64,000 nt of DNA, from contig NZ_APMP01000002.1 in assembly GCF_000372645.1 (NCBI RefSeq), positions 1-64,000 on the forward strand. Reading direction: 5' to 3'. The notes beneath the pieces were generated by a model that was given only the letters and a program-made list of their open reading frames with translations, was not told the origin of the DNA and did not search any database. Origin of the DNA: Caulobacter vibrioides OR37 (GTDB taxonomy: Bacteria > Pseudomonadota > Alphaproteobacteria > Caulobacterales > Caulobacteraceae). The stretch's first letter is position 1; every line of letters starts with the position of its first letter. Below, in pieces: positions 29,031 to 39,662 of this stretch. The position numbers and the translations under genes were made by a program.

Positions 29031-30362
29031 ATGGACGATAATCTGCTGCATGACGTGGTCGCCGCCGCGCGCAAGGCCGGGGCCGACGCGGCCGAGGCCG
29101 TTTTCGCCGAGCGCCAATCCCTCTCCGTCTCGGTCCGCCTCGGCGATCTGGAGGAGGTCGAGCGCGAGGAAGCCCGCGATCTGGGCCTTCGCGTCTTCAT
29201 CGGGGCTCGCAGCGCCACCGTCTCCGGCTCCGACATCTCGGCAGAGGCCCGCGCCAAGCTGATCGAGCGCGCCGTGGCCATGGCCCGTCTGGCGCCGGAA
29301 GACCCCTATGCCAGCCTGGCGCCGCCCGAGCGCCTGGCGCGCGGCCCGTTTCCCAACCTCGACCTGATCGATCCCTACGAGCCGTCGGCCGAGACCCTGG
29401 AGAGCCAGGCCCGCACGGCCGAAGAGCACGCGCGCGCGGTCAAGGGCGTGACCAATTCCGACGGCGGCTCGGCCACCTGGTCATCGTCGCGCTGGACCCT
29501 GGCGACCAGCGAGGGCTTCAGCGGGACTCACGCCGCCACCGGCCATTCCGTCTCGGCCTCGGCCATCGCTGGAGAGGGCGCGGGCATGGAGCGCGGCGGC
29601 GAGGGCCGCTCGACCCGCCATTTCGGCGACCTGCCGGCCGCCGGCGACATCGGCATGGAGGCTGGCCGCCAGGCCGTGGCCCGCCTGAACCCGCGCAAGA
29701 TCGCCTCGACCACCGCGCCGGTGATCTTCGAGAACCGCCTGGCCATGAGCCTGATCGGCCCGCTGCTGGGCGCCATCTCCGGCCCGTCGATCGCCCGCGG
29801 GACCTCGTTCCTCAAGGACAAGCTGGGCCAGCGGATCTTCGCCAAGGGCGTCGACCTGCTGGAGGACCCGCACCGGGTTCGCGGCTTGGGTTCGGCGCCG
29901 TTCGACGACGAAGGCGTGGAGACGCAGGCCCGCGCCCTGATCGACGACGGGGTCCTGACCACCTGGCTGCTGAACACCAGCTCGGCCAAGCAGCTGGGCC
30001 TGGTCACCACCGGCCATGCCTCGCGCGGCTTGGCGGGCCCTTCCGGCGTCTCGACCCACAACCTGACGCTCCAGCCGGGCGAGAAGGATCTGGCCGGCCT
30101 GATGAAGGACGCCGGAACCGGCCTCGTCGTCACCTCGATGTTTGGGCCGTCGCTGAACGGCAACACCGGCGACTGGTCGGTGGGCTGCTCGGGCTACTGG
30201 TTCGAGAATGGCGAAAGCACCGGCCCGGTCACCGAGATCACCGTGGCCGGCAACCTGATCGACATCTATGCCCGCCTGATTCCGGGATCGGACCTTGAGT
30301 TCCGGGGCGCCAGCAACAGCCCGTCGATCCTGGTCGACGCCCTGGCGATCGCGGGTAAATGA
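29031..30362 (+). CDS. pmbA: TldD/PmbA-family metallopeptidase
   Basis: The 443-residue protein matches PmbA (TldE): VAAARKAGADAAEAVFAER at the start, EVEREEARDLGLRVFIGAR, SSRWTLATSEGFSG, and the C-terminal NTSSAKQLGLVTTGHASRG and WSVGCSGYWFENGE. PmbA lacks the complete metal motif of TldD and works with it to mature peptides such as microcins and in CcdA turnover in E. coli. tldD is not here. The stop overlaps the next ATG as ATGA. Confidence 0.92.
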   Translation: MDDNLLHDVVAAARKAGADAAEAVFAERQSLSVSVRLGDLEEVEREEARDLGLRVFIGARSATVSGSDISAEARAKLIERAVAMARLAPEDPYASLAPPERLARGPFPNLDLIDPYEPSAETLESQARTAEEHARAVKGVTNSDGGSATWSSSRWTLATSEGFSGTHAATGHSVSASAIAGEGAGMERGGEGRSTRHFGDLPAAGDIGMEAGRQAVARLNPRKIASTTAPVIFENRLAMSLIGPLLGAISGPSIARGTSFLKDKLGQRIFAKGVDLLEDPHRVRGLGSAPFDDEGVETQARALIDDGVLTTWLLNTSSAKQLGLVTTGHASRGLAGPSGVSTHNLTLQPGEKDLAGLMKDAGTGLVVTSMFGPSLNGNTGDWSVGCSGYWFENGESTGPVTEITVAGNLIDIYARLIPGSDLEFRGASNSPSILVDALAIAGK

Positions 30363-31138
30363 ACGACCTGGACCTGATCATCGCGGCCGCGCGGGAGGCC
30401 GGCGAGCTGGCGCTCGGCGCGCGCGAAGGCGGCTTGAAGATCTGGTCCAAGGAAGGCGGCTCGCCCGTCACCGACGCAGACCTGGCCGTCGACACCCTAT
30501 TGAGGACGGAGCTGACCGCCGCGCGGCCGGGCTACGGCTGGCTGTCGGAGGAAACCGCCGACGATCCGGCTCGCCTGGCCACGACGCGCCAGTTCGTGGT
30601 CGACCCGATCGACGGCACGGTGGCCTTCATGAAGGGCAAGCCCTGGTTCGCGGTCTCGATCGCCGTGGTCGAGAACGGCAAGCCCGTCGCCGCCGTCGTC
30701 CACGCGCCCGCCCTGGACGAGACCTACGCCGCCACGGCCGAGACGCCCGCCACCCTGAACGGCGCGCCGATCGCTCCCAGCGCGACCGACCGGTTGTTCG
30801 GCGCGGCCATGCTGGGCGACGCCAAGATGTTCACCCATCCCGCCTGGCCCGAGCCCTGGCCGGACATGCGGGTCGAGACCCGCAACTCCATCGCCTACCG
30901 CGTGTGCCTGGTCGCCTCCGGCCACTTCGACGCGGCCATCGCCCTGTCGCCCAAGAGCGAGTGGGACCTGGCCGCCGCCGACCTGATCCGGCGCCAGGCC
31001 GGGGCGCTGCTCACCGACCACAAGGGCCGGGAATTCGCCTATAATCGTCCCGTTCCCCTGGTTCCCAGCCTCGTTTGCGCCAATAAGGCGCTTCACCCGT
31101 TGATCCTGTCACGTGTCGGGCATATCGAGCTGCCATAA
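30359..31138 (+). CDS. cysQ: Inositol monophosphatase-family phosphatase, CysQ-like
   Basis: The 259-residue protein has the metal-binding motifs of the family: DADLAVDT (about residues 40-47), SEETADD, DPIDGTVAFMKG (about 83-94) and WDLAAADLI near residue 203. Likely substrate is 3'-phosphoadenosine 5'-phosphate or an inositol phosphate; the sequence does not settle which. It is translationally coupled to pmbA, a pairing often seen in alphaproteobacteria. Confidence 0.87.
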   Translation: MNDLDLIIAAAREAGELALGAREGGLKIWSKEGGSPVTDADLAVDTLLRTELTAARPGYGWLSEETADDPARLATTRQFVVDPIDGTVAFMKGKPWFAVSIAVVENGKPVAAVVHAPALDETYAATAETPATLNGAPIAPSATDRLFGAAMLGDAKMFTHPAWPEPWPDMRVETRNSIAYRVCLVASGHFDAAIALSPKSEWDLAAADLIRRQAGALLTDHKGREFAYNRPVPLVPSLVCANKALHPLILSRVGHIELP

Positions 31139-31168
31139 AACCAATTCCTCGCAGGAACCTTGCTCCAA

Positions 31169-31393
31169 ATGCCCGATAAGCAGCTGCTCCATATCGTCGT
31201 CGGCGGTGAACTGAAGGAAGTCGCCGGCAACGAGTTCCGCGACCTGTCGAAGGTCGAGTTCGTCGGCGCGTTCCCGAACTACGAAGAAGCCCACAAGGCC
31301 TGGAAGGCCAAGGCGCAGGCCACCGTCGACAACGCCCACGCCCGCTATTTCATCATCCACGCCCACAAGCTGCTGGACCCGAGCGAGGACTAG
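31169..31393 (+). CDS. DUF4170 family small protein
   Basis: The 74-residue protein reads MPDKQLLHIVVGGELKEV, then FVGAFPNYEEAHKAWKAKAQ and ARYFIIHAHKLLDP. It matches the DUF4170 family of small cytoplasmic proteins found downstream of cysQ-like genes in alphaproteobacteria; the function is not known. ATG 31169 has AGGAA 11 bases upstream; a TTG at 31160 could add three residues. Confidence 0.88.
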   Translation: MPDKQLLHIVVGGELKEVAGNEFRDLSKVEFVGAFPNYEEAHKAWKAKAQATVDNAHARYFIIHAHKLLDPSED

Positions 31394-31406
31394 GGGCCGG
31401 AGCGCT

Positions 31407-32741
31407 CTACCCCGCCAGGGTCTCCAGGAAGCGCACCGGCTCGCCGCGGCCTTCGGCGATGACCTCGTCGTCGCGCATGACGACGATGCCGCGCACGATG
31501 GTCGCCTTGGGCCAGGCCTTGACCTCGAAGCCGTCAAACGGGGTCCAGCCCGAGCGGGTGGCCATCCAGTCATGGGTGATGACGCGGCGGGCCTTCATGT
31601 CGACGATGGTGAAGTCGGCGTCGAAGCCCTCGGCGATGCGGCCCTTGTCGGCCAGGCCGAAGACGCGGTTGACGCCATGGCTGGTCAGGTCGACGAAGCG
31701 CTCCAGGGTCAGCTTCCCGTCGACCACGTGGGTCAGCATGATCGGCACCAGGGTCTGGACGCCGGGCATACCCGAGGGCGAGGCCGGATAGGGACGGGCC
31801 TTCTCCTCGCGGGTGTGCGGGGCATGGTCGGAGCCGAGCACGTCGGCGACGCCGGTGTCGATCCCGCGCCAAATGCCGGCCACGTGCTCGGCCTCCCGGA
31901 TCGGCGGGTTCATCTGAGCAAAGCCCTTGAGGCGCTCATAGGCTTCCGGCGCCACCAGGGTCAGGTGCTGCGGCGTGACCTCGACCGAGGCGACGTCCTT
32001 GTTCTGGGCCAGGAAGTCGATCTCTTCCTTGGTCGTCACGTGCAGCACGTGGATGCGCTTGCCCAGACTCTTGGCGATACGGACCAGGCGGTGAGTCGAT
32101 TGCAGGGCGGCCTGGGCGTCGCGCACCTCGGGGTGGCTGGTCCAGTCGCCGGGACGCGCCAGGCTCCGGCGCTCGGCCAGGCGGTACTCGTCCTCGGAGT
32201 GGAAGGCCGCGCGGCGATTGACGTGGCGCAGCACGTTCTCGACGCCCTCGTCGTCCTGCACCAGCAGCGAGCCGGTCGAGGCGCCCATGAACACCTTGAT
32301 GCCGCAGCAGCCCGGGAGCCGCTCAAGTTCGCCCAGGAACGTGGCGTTCTCGTGGGTGCCGCCGACATAGAAGGCGTGGTCGGTGTGCATCCGGCCTTTG
32401 GCGCGCGCCAGCTTGTCGGCCAGGGCGTCCGGATCGGTGGTCGTCGGCTCGGTGTTGGGCATCTCGAAGACGGCGGTGACCCCGCCCAGGGCCGCGCCGC
32501 GCGAACCGCTTTCCAGGTCCTCCTTCCACTCCAGCCCCGGCTCGCGGAAGTGGACCTGGCTGTCGATCACGCCGGGCAGCACGGTCAGGCCCGAGGCGTC
32601 GAAGACCTCGCCCGCCGAGGCCTGGGACAGGTCGCCGATCGCGACGATCTTGCCGTTTCGCACGCCGATGTCGGCATGGCCCCTGCCCGCGTGGTTCACC
32701 ACCTCGCCGCCGCGCACGATCAGGTCGAAGGTCTGGGTCAT
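31407..32741 (-). CDS. Dihydroorotase family amidohydrolase
   Basis: The 444-residue protein has the class I dihydroorotase layout: LPGVIDSQVHFREPG (metal-binding HxR), GIKVFMGASTG with the probable carboxylated lysine, HVLHVTT, and GSDHAPHTREEK with the catalytic aspartate. It converts carbamoyl-aspartate to dihydroorotate in pyrimidine synthesis, or a related cyclic amide; allantoinase-like activity cannot be excluded. No pyr genes adjoin. The start was placed at the ATG of MTQTFDLIVRGG; an upstream in-frame reading lacks family similarity. Confidence 0.88.
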   Translation of the reverse strand: MTQTFDLIVRGGEVVNHAGRGHADIGVRNGKIVAIGDLSQASAGEVFDASGLTVLPGVIDSQVHFREPGLEWKEDLESGSRGAALGGVTAVFEMPNTEPTTTDPDALADKLARAKGRMHTDHAFYVGGTHENATFLGELERLPGCCGIKVFMGASTGSLLVQDDEGVENVLRHVNRRAAFHSEDEYRLAERRSLARPGDWTSHPEVRDAQAALQSTHRLVRIAKSLGKRIHVLHVTTKEEIDFLAQNKDVASVEVTPQHLTLVAPEAYERLKGFAQMNPPIREAEHVAGIWRGIDTGVADVLGSDHAPHTREEKARPYPASPSGMPGVQTLVPIMLTHVVDGKLTLERFVDLTSHGVNRVFGLADKGRIAEGFDADFTIVDMKARRVITHDWMATRSGWTPFDGFEVKAWPKATIVRGIVVMRDDEVIAEGRGEPVRFLETLAG

Positions 32742-32809
32742 GGGACGGTTCCTCGCGAAGGTTTGGGCGGTCGTAGGACCGGCCTTCACCCATCGCAACA
32801 AATATCCGC

Positions 32810-32904
32810 CGATCCCGGCGAAAGCGGGGACGTCAGTGGGGCCAGCCGGATCAGCCGCGCGAAGCCGTCACGCTCAGCTCGGGTCCCCGCTTTCGCCGGG
32901 ATGA
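32810..32904. repeat. Inverted pair of palindromic repeats, one arm inside a coding end
   Basis: GATCCCGGCGAAAGCGGGGAC at about 32812 and GTCCCCGCTTTCGCCGGGATG at about 32882 are near-perfect inverses. The right arm overlaps the 3' end of the glycosyltransferase gene at 32874 and encodes its last residues. Confidence 0.85.
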
Positions 32905-33968
32905 GCGGCGGCGGGGCCCGTGTCTTCAAGCGCCTCGATCATCGGTTCCTCGAAGAGGGCTTCCTCGGACGGCGCTTCGGCGATCACCGCCTCGATAGGC
33001 GCGGTGCGGGCGAGGAGGTCCTTGGCCGCCCGGACCACCGTCGCCACGGGCAGGTCGCTCATGTGGCGGATGGTCTGGGAGAGGTCGGGGTCGATGGCCA
33101 GGAACTGATCGAAGCTTCGCGGCCCCCGCACGGCCAGGGCGTGCTCGCCCCACGGCCCGTAGCGGCGCTCGTCGGAGGGTCCGAACAGGCCGACGGTCGG
33201 GGTCCCCGCGGCGGCGGCGATATGCATCAGGCCCGAGTCGTTGCCGATGAACAGGCGCGCGCGCTTGAGGCAGGCATAGGCGGTCAGCAGGTCGACCTTG
33301 CCGGTCAGGTCGATGCAGCGGCCGCGCGCGGTGGCCATGCGCAGTTCCTCGACCATCCGGGAATCCTCGGGGCCGCCCAGGATCAAGAGACGCCCGCCCG
33401 CCATCGGGCCGTCGCGGTCCAGCAGCTGGGCGGCGGTCTGGATGAAGCGCTCGATCGGCCAGATCTTGCCGATCCAGTTCGAGGCCGGCCCCATGGCCAG
33501 GATCGGCCCCTCCCCGCCCTTCAAGAGGTCGTCGGCCAGGGCCTGGACCTCGGGCGTGATGTAGAGGTGCGGCGGCGGCGGATCGCCGTCCAGCTTCAGG
33601 GTGCGCGCCGCGTCGATCACCTTGTGGACCGGCTCGCCCGGCGTCTTCTTCCAGATCGCCCGCTTCTCGCGGCGCAGGAACAGCGCCGTGCCCGACCCCC
33701 GCAGGTCGACGATCAGGCCCCATTTCCGATGGCGCACCTGGTTCCACAGCTTGAACCAGTGGCCCTTGCCCTTGCCCTTCTCCATCACGATCACGCGGTC
33801 CAGGCCCGGCACGTGGGCGAACAGCGGCGCGGCCAGGGGGCCGGCGACGATCGTGAAGCGCGCGTTGGGGATCTGATCGGCCAGCATTTTGATCAGGCCG
33901 GACGAGAGCACCGCGTCACCGATGCGCGTCGCCGTGATGAAGAGAATCGGGAAGGCCCGCTGTGTCAT
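32874..33968 (-). CDS. Glycosyltransferase family 9 protein, heptosyltransferase-like
   Basis: The 364-residue protein shows GT9 features: ITATRIGDAVLSSGLIKML at the start, WGLIVDLRGSG, the acceptor/donor cleft segment MGPASNWIGKIWPIERF and the ADP-sugar binding FIGNDSGLMHIAAAAGTP then TVGLFGPS. It probably transfers a sugar during lipopolysaccharide core assembly at the inner membrane. The C-terminal tail ends HPGESGDPS, encoded by a palindromic repeat, so the original stop was probably further in. An ATG at 34004 would add 12 residues. Confidence 0.85.
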   Translation of the reverse strand: MTQRAFPILFITATRIGDAVLSSGLIKMLADQIPNARFTIVAGPLAAPLFAHVPGLDRVIVMEKGKGKGHWFKLWNQVRHRKWGLIVDLRGSGTALFLRREKRAIWKKTPGEPVHKVIDAARTLKLDGDPPPPHLYITPEVQALADDLLKGGEGPILAMGPASNWIGKIWPIERFIQTAAQLLDRDGPMAGGRLLILGGPEDSRMVEELRMATARGRCIDLTGKVDLLTAYACLKRARLFIGNDSGLMHIAAAAGTPTVGLFGPSDERRYGPWGEHALAVRGPRSFDQFLAIDPDLSQTIRHMSDLPVATVVRAAKDLLARTAPIEAVIAEAPSEEALFEEPMIEALEDTGPAAAHPGESGDPS

Positions 33969-34099
33969 CGGTCCATCTATAGGCCGCTCCTTGAGTCGGC
34001 GCATCCCACGTTAACGGTTGAGCTTTGGGCTTTCCGCGACCGAACGTCGCGGCGACTCCGGACATGGCGGCCGCGCGAGGCCGGGACTATATCGCCGTC

Positions 34100-34888
34100 A
34101 TGAGCATCGCCGTCGCCCATCTCGCCTCTCGCGCCGTCATCGCCGTCTCCGGTCCAGACTGGCGGAGTTTCTTGCAAGGACTGCTGACCCAGGAGGTCGA
34201 GACCCTGGCCCCGGGCGAGCTGCGCTTTGGCGCCCTGCTGACGCCGCAGGGCAAGCTGCTCCAAGACCTGTTCATCGCCGGAACCGAGGACGGCGCCCTG
34301 CTGGACGTCGCCGCCGCCGATCGCGACGCGATCCTGCGACGCCTGTCGATGTACCGCCTGCGGGCCAAGGTGACGCTGGACGCCGTGGACACGCCGGTCT
34401 TCGCCCTGTTCGGCGGCAAGGTCGCGGGCGAGGGCCTCCACGCCGATCCCCGCCTGCCGACCCTCGGCGCGCGGGCCTATGGCGCGCGGGAGGCCAACGC
34501 CGACGAGGACGCCTACGAGGCCCATCGGCTGGCCCTTGGCGTCCCCGGTCCAGCCGACTGGGGCAGCGAGACGACCTATCCGATCGAGGCGAACTTCGAT
34601 CTCCTGGCTGGCATCGACTTCAAGAAGGGCTGCTTCGTCGGCCAGGAGACCACCAGCCGGATGAAGCGGCGCGGGACCATCAAGAACCGCATGATGCCGA
34701 TCGTCTTCGAAGGCCCCGCCCCGGCCTTCGGGACCGAGGTGCTGGCCGGCGCGCTGCGCGCGGGCGAGGTGCTGGCCGGCCGCGACGGCCGCGCCATGGC
34801 GCTCCTGCGCCTGGACCGCATCGCGGACGCCGACCTGACCGCCGACGGCCGCCTGGTGCGCGTCGAGCGGCCGGATTGGCTCGTTTAG
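34100..34888 (+). CDS. ygfZ: YgfZ/GcvT-like folate-binding protein for iron-sulfur cluster maintenance
   Basis: The 262-residue protein has the folate-binding GcvT-like fold and the signature KGCFVGQET at about residues 178-186 with the conserved cysteine. FLQGLLTQEV near residue 22 also matches the family. In E. coli YgfZ supports certain Fe-S enzymes. It is distinct from the true GcvT at 56485. The open frame begins at 34025 but the start was put at the ATG of MSIAVAHLASR, where similarity begins. Confidence 0.9.
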   Translation: MSIAVAHLASRAVIAVSGPDWRSFLQGLLTQEVETLAPGELRFGALLTPQGKLLQDLFIAGTEDGALLDVAAADRDAILRRLSMYRLRAKVTLDAVDTPVFALFGGKVAGEGLHADPRLPTLGARAYGAREANADEDAYEAHRLALGVPGPADWGSETTYPIEANFDLLAGIDFKKGCFVGQETTSRMKRRGTIKNRMMPIVFEGPAPAFGTEVLAGALRAGEVLAGRDGRAMALLRLDRIADADLTADGRLVRVERPDWLV

Positions 34889-34926
34889 GGGCTTTTGTTC
34901 CCGAAAAGTTCTGCTAGCGTCACCGC

Positions 34927-35520
34927 ATGATCGAGCATACGCGCTGCACCTGGAAGGGCATGAACGGGGACCCGTTCTACGAGGCCTATCACGACCACGA
35001 GTGGGGCGTGCCCGAGTGGGACAGCCGCGCCTTGTGGGAAAAGCTGGTCCTGGACGGCTTTCAGGCCGGCCTGTCGTGGATCACCATCCTGCGCAAGCGC
35101 GAGGCCTTCCGCGCCGCCTTCGCCGACTTCGATCCGGAAAAGGTCGCCCGCTTCGGCGACGCCGACCGGGCCCGGCTGATGGCCGACGCCGGCATCATCC
35201 GCTCGAACGGCAAGATTGACGCGACCATCGCCGGCGCGCGGATCTATCTGGACATGCGCGAGCGCGGCGAGGACTTCGGCCGGTTCCTGTGGGACATGGT
35301 CGGCGGCGCGCCGATCCAGAACCGCTGGCGGGCCGGCGAGGTCCCCGCCCAGACGCCGCTGGCCGTGGAGATGTCCAAGGCCCTGAAGGCCAAGGGCTTT
35401 AAGTTCTGCGGCCCGGTGATCGTCTACGCCTTCATGCAGGCGACGGGGCTGGTCAACGACCACCTGGTGACCTGTTTCCGGCACGAGGCGTGCGGCGCCC
35501 TAGCCAACCGCCCCGATTGA
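34927..35520 (+). CDS. tag: DNA-3-methyladenine glycosylase I
   Basis: The 197-residue protein follows the Tag family: RCTWKGMNGDPFYEAYHDHEWGVP (zinc ligand Cys6 and His near 18), GFQAGLSWITILRKR, FDPEKVARFG, and the closing zinc ligands in NDHLVTCFRHEAC. It excises 3-methyladenine from alkylated DNA. It starts 38 bases after ygfZ on the same strand and may share its transcript. Confidence 0.94.
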   Translation: MIEHTRCTWKGMNGDPFYEAYHDHEWGVPEWDSRALWEKLVLDGFQAGLSWITILRKREAFRAAFADFDPEKVARFGDADRARLMADAGIIRSNGKIDATIAGARIYLDMRERGEDFGRFLWDMVGGAPIQNRWRAGEVPAQTPLAVEMSKALKAKGFKFCGPVIVYAFMQATGLVNDHLVTCFRHEACGALANRPD

Positions 35521-35609
35521 GGCCGGAGTCGCGCGCGGGACGACGGCGCGCGGCTTTCGCCGTTTGCCTCGCCGACACAGGCCGCCAGTAATAGGCTCTG
35601 AATCAGTTT

Positions 35610-35659
35610 AGAGCGCGTTCGAGCGGTTTAACCGCGCGCACTTGGACCCAACGCGCTCT
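35610..35659. repeat. Hairpin repeat with AGAGCGCGTT arms
   Basis: AGAGCGCGTT at 35610 and AACGCGCTCT at 35650 are perfect 10-base inverses around a 30-base loop. This is the same type of unit as the AGAGCGTGAG hairpin at 16088. Confidence 0.7.
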
Positions 35660-35694
35660 GGTGATTTGCGTGTCGACGAGAAAGCCCATCCTTC

Positions 35695-36984
35695 GTGCCT
35701 GAACCGGGAAGCCTGCTCCAGGCCTGGAAGCCGCATTTGAAATGGGGCGTGGTCAGCGTCCTGGTCGTCGCCGCCATCGCCGGCGTGGCGCTATCGATCC
35801 ACCCCAAGCCCTCGCGCCCCGTGGCGCCGCTGGCGGTCGGCGAACCGGCCCAGCCGCTGCCGACCGCCCCGTCCGACTGGCACGGCAAGATCGGCTACAA
35901 GGCCCTGGACGCCCGGTTCAAGGTCATGATGACCGATCCGTCGATGACCGGCCTAGCCGTGGCGGTCGTCGAGGACGGGCGATTGTCGTTCGTGAAGGGC
36001 TATGGCGTCACCGCCAGCCAGGACGGCCGGCCGGTCGATTCCGAGACGGTCTTCCGCTGGGCCTCGCTGTCGAAGACGGTGTCGGCGACCCTGGCCGCGC
36101 GCCTGGCCTCCGAGCGTCTGTTCTCGCTGAGCGACACCCTGGGCGGGTTTGACACCAGCCTGCGCCTGCCGGGCGACGCCCAGAACAGCCTGACCATCGA
36201 ACAGCTGCTGTCGCAGCGGACGGGCCTGGGCAAGAACGCCTTCGACGGCCGGCTGGAGGACGGCGAGGACCCGGCGACCATCCGCCGCTCGCTGGCGACC
36301 CTGCATACGGTGTGTCCGCCGGGGGCCTGCCACACCTATCAAAACATCGCCTTCGACACGATCACCGAGGTGATCCAGGACCGCACCCACCAGCCCTACG
36401 CCCAGACGGTGGAAGCGCGCCTGTTCAAGCCGCTGGGCATGATCGGCGCCTCGATCGGCCAGGGCGGCCTGACCGGGGCGAAGAGCTGGGCCAAGCCCCA
36501 TCGCCAGGGCCACGTCCTGCCGCTGTCCGACGCCTATTACCGCCTGCCCGCCGCGGCCGGGGTCAATTCGACCATCGTCGACCTGGCCCTGTGGATGCAG
36601 GCCCAGATGGGCCTGCGGCCCGACGTGCTGTCGCCCTCGGTGCTGAGCGACGTCCAGCGCCCCCGCGTCGCCACCATGGCGCCCTATGGCCGCCTGCCGA
36701 TCGCCCGTCAGCTGAAGAACTCCGGCTATGGCCTGGGTATGAGGAGCTTCACCTACAAGGGCCATCGCCTAATTGGTCACAGCGGCGGCGTCTCCGGCTA
36801 CCGCTCGACCATGATGTTCGACCCGGCGACGCGGACCGGGATCGTCATGCTGTGGAACAGCGACGCCAACCTGCCCTTCCGCTTCCAGGCCGAGTTCTTC
36901 GACCGCGTCTACGACCTGCCGTTCCAGGACTGGCTGGAGCTGAAGAACGGCGCCTCGGCCGCCGATCCGGGCGAGGTGTCTTAG
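35695..36984 (+). CDS. Serine hydrolase, beta-lactamase/penicillin-binding-protein-like (class C fold)
   Basis: The 429-residue protein starts at a GTG, has one N-terminal membrane segment (about residues 17-34), then the serine hydrolase domain: SLSK at 124-127 (SxxK nucleophile motif), a TYQN motif near residue 217 (YxN) and a GHSGGVSGYRS block near 360 (HxG-like third motif). Likely anchored in the inner membrane and facing the periplasm. It may be a D-aminopeptidase, esterase or cell-wall peptidase; lactamase activity cannot be assumed. Confidence 0.85.
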   Translation: MPEPGSLLQAWKPHLKWGVVSVLVVAAIAGVALSIHPKPSRPVAPLAVGEPAQPLPTAPSDWHGKIGYKALDARFKVMMTDPSMTGLAVAVVEDGRLSFVKGYGVTASQDGRPVDSETVFRWASLSKTVSATLAARLASERLFSLSDTLGGFDTSLRLPGDAQNSLTIEQLLSQRTGLGKNAFDGRLEDGEDPATIRRSLATLHTVCPPGACHTYQNIAFDTITEVIQDRTHQPYAQTVEARLFKPLGMIGASIGQGGLTGAKSWAKPHRQGHVLPLSDAYYRLPAAAGVNSTIVDLALWMQAQMGLRPDVLSPSVLSDVQRPRVATMAPYGRLPIARQLKNSGYGLGMRSFTYKGHRLIGHSGGVSGYRSTMMFDPATRTGIVMLWNSDANLPFRFQAEFFDRVYDLPFQDWLELKNGASAADPGEVS

Positions 36985-36995
36985 ATCCCCTAAAC

Positions 36996-37544
36996 CTAGT
37001 CGGCCTTCGCCTCGGCGATCTCGCAGGTCTGGCGATCCCAGGGGGCGGCGGCCTTGCCCAGGTTGACGGCGGCGAAGATCAGTCGGCCGCCAGGCGGGAT
37101 CGCGTCCGCCACCGTCGCGCCGACGGTCCCGGCCGCCGCCGCGCCCTTGGCCATCCGGCAGCTCAGACGCGTGTCGCGGATCGAAAAGGCCGTCGTGTTG
37201 ACCACCGCCCCGGTCAGCAGCACCGCGCCGTCGGCCTTGCGAAAGGCGGTGACGCTTTCGAGGGTCAGATAGGCCTGGGGCCGCGCCTGGACGGCGGCGC
37301 GATCGGCGACCAGAGGGCTTGTCGGCGCGGGCGGCGGGGCGGCCGGACGCGGCGACGGCGACGGCGCCTTCGGCGTCAGCAGGCCGACCACCAGCGCCAC
37401 GACGCCCAGCGCGCCCAGCACCATAAGCGACCGTCCGCGCGTGGCGAAGACCGGCAGCCGCGGGCTGGGCCGGATGACGAAGCTGAGCGCCAGGACGCCG
37501 GCGATCAGCCAGACCACCGGCAGGACGTGCGAGGCGAAGGACAT
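36996..37544 (-). CDS. Small membrane protein with C-terminal FxLYD-like domain, function unknown
   Basis: The 182-residue protein has two N-terminal membrane helices (VLPVVWLIAGVLALSFV and SLMVLGALGVVALVVGLL), a proline-rich linker and a beta-rich C-terminal domain (VLLTGAVVNTTAFSIRDTRLSCRMA, IPPGGRLIFAAVNLG) that resembles FxLYD-type domains. No catalytic motif. It is convergent with the serine hydrolase upstream. ATG 37544 was preferred over one at 37580. Confidence 0.75.
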   Translation of the reverse strand: MSFASHVLPVVWLIAGVLALSFVIRPSPRLPVFATRGRSLMVLGALGVVALVVGLLTPKAPSPSPRPAAPPPAPTSPLVADRAAVQARPQAYLTLESVTAFRKADGAVLLTGAVVNTTAFSIRDTRLSCRMAKGAAAAGTVGATVADAIPPGGRLIFAAVNLGKAAAPWDRQTCEIAEAKAD

Positions 37545-37671
37545 GCCCTTCTCTAAACCGCCTTCCGCCCGGTTTTCCAAGCCTCAAGACGTCGAAGCCC
37601 AGGCCCAGCCCCTTTCGACCTTCCGCTTCGAGCCGCTTCCCCGCGCCCGCGAACACGCCTAAACAGCGGGC

Positions 37672-38310
37672 ATGGCGACCGGACCGGACATGATGCTGGA
37701 ACTGGCCTGCGGACAGGGACCGGTCTGCGGGGTGGACGAGGCCGGGCGCGGCCCCTGGGCGGGACCGGTCAGCGCCGGCGCGGTGATCCTGGATCCCGAT
37801 CGCGTGCCCAAGGGGCTGAACGACTCCAAGAAGCTCTCGGCCAAGGCGCGCGCGGCCCTGGAGGAAGAGATCAAGGCCGTCGCCATCGCCTGGTGCGTCG
37901 GCATGGCCTCGACCCAGGAGATCGCCGAGCTCAACATCCTGCACGCCGCCGGCCTGGCCATGCGGCGGGCGGTCGAGGGGCTCTCGGTGACGCCGGCCTT
38001 CGCCCTGGTCGACGGCAACTACGCCTTCAAGCTGCCCTGTCCGGTGAAGACGGTGGTCAAGGGCGACAGCCTGTCGTGCTCGATCGCCGCCGCCTCGATC
38101 CTGGCCAAGGAGGCCCGCGACCGGATCATGATCGAGGCCGACGCCCTCTATCCCGGCTACGGCTTCGCCGGCCACAAGGGCTATCACGCGCCGATCCATG
38201 TCGAGGGCCTGCGCCGACTGGGCCCCTCGCCGATCCACCGCCTGGGCTGGGCGCCGGTCAAGGCCGCCCTGGCCGGCGAGCTGGCCGTCAATGCCGAGCT
38301 AGATCTTTGA
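37672..38310 (+). CDS. rnhB: Ribonuclease HII
   Basis: The 212-residue protein has the RNase HII active-site motif [13 protein letters not shown] (Asp22, Glu23), [12 protein letters not shown], and the third acidic residue in [30 protein letters not shown] follows as expected. It removes ribonucleotides from DNA. It is directly upstream of ccrM, an order I recall from C. crescentus. Confidence 0.96.
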   Translation: MATGPDMMLELACGQGPVCGVDEAGRGPWAGPVSAGAVILDPDRVPKGLNDSKKLSAKARAALEEEIKAVAIAWCVGMASTQEIAELNILHAAGLAMRRAVEGLSVTPAFALVDGNYAFKLPCPVKTVVKGDSLSCSIAAASILAKEARDRIMIEADALYPGYGFAGHKGYHAPIHVEGLRRLGPSPIHRLGWAPVKAALAGELAVNAELDL

Positions 38311-38321
38311 TCGCTCGAAGA

Positions 38322-39513
<1,192 letters not shown>

Positions 39514-39550
39514 ACACCTTGTGGGAAAGGCGTCGGCGTAATCGACGGTC

Positions 39551-39594
39551 GGAGGGTCCCGGGAAGACCCTTCGGCTGATCCGCTCGGCGGATC
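39551..39594. terminator. Two consecutive hairpins between ccrM and a convergent gene
   Basis: GGAGGGTC/GACCCTTC (one G-T pair, 7-base loop) is followed by GATCCGC/GCGGATC with a 3-base loop, then GGGTTTTCT. They may end ccrM transcription. Confidence 0.55.
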
Positions 39595-39662
39595 GCCTGC
39601 CCGCCAGGGTTTTCTATAGCCCGTTCCGAGCTGATTAGATCAGTCAGCTTGGAGGAAAAAGA

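Noticed and set aside
34025-34099. N-terminal extension of ygfZ
   Set aside because: The in-frame extension has no similarity to the family and lies in the divergent promoter region.
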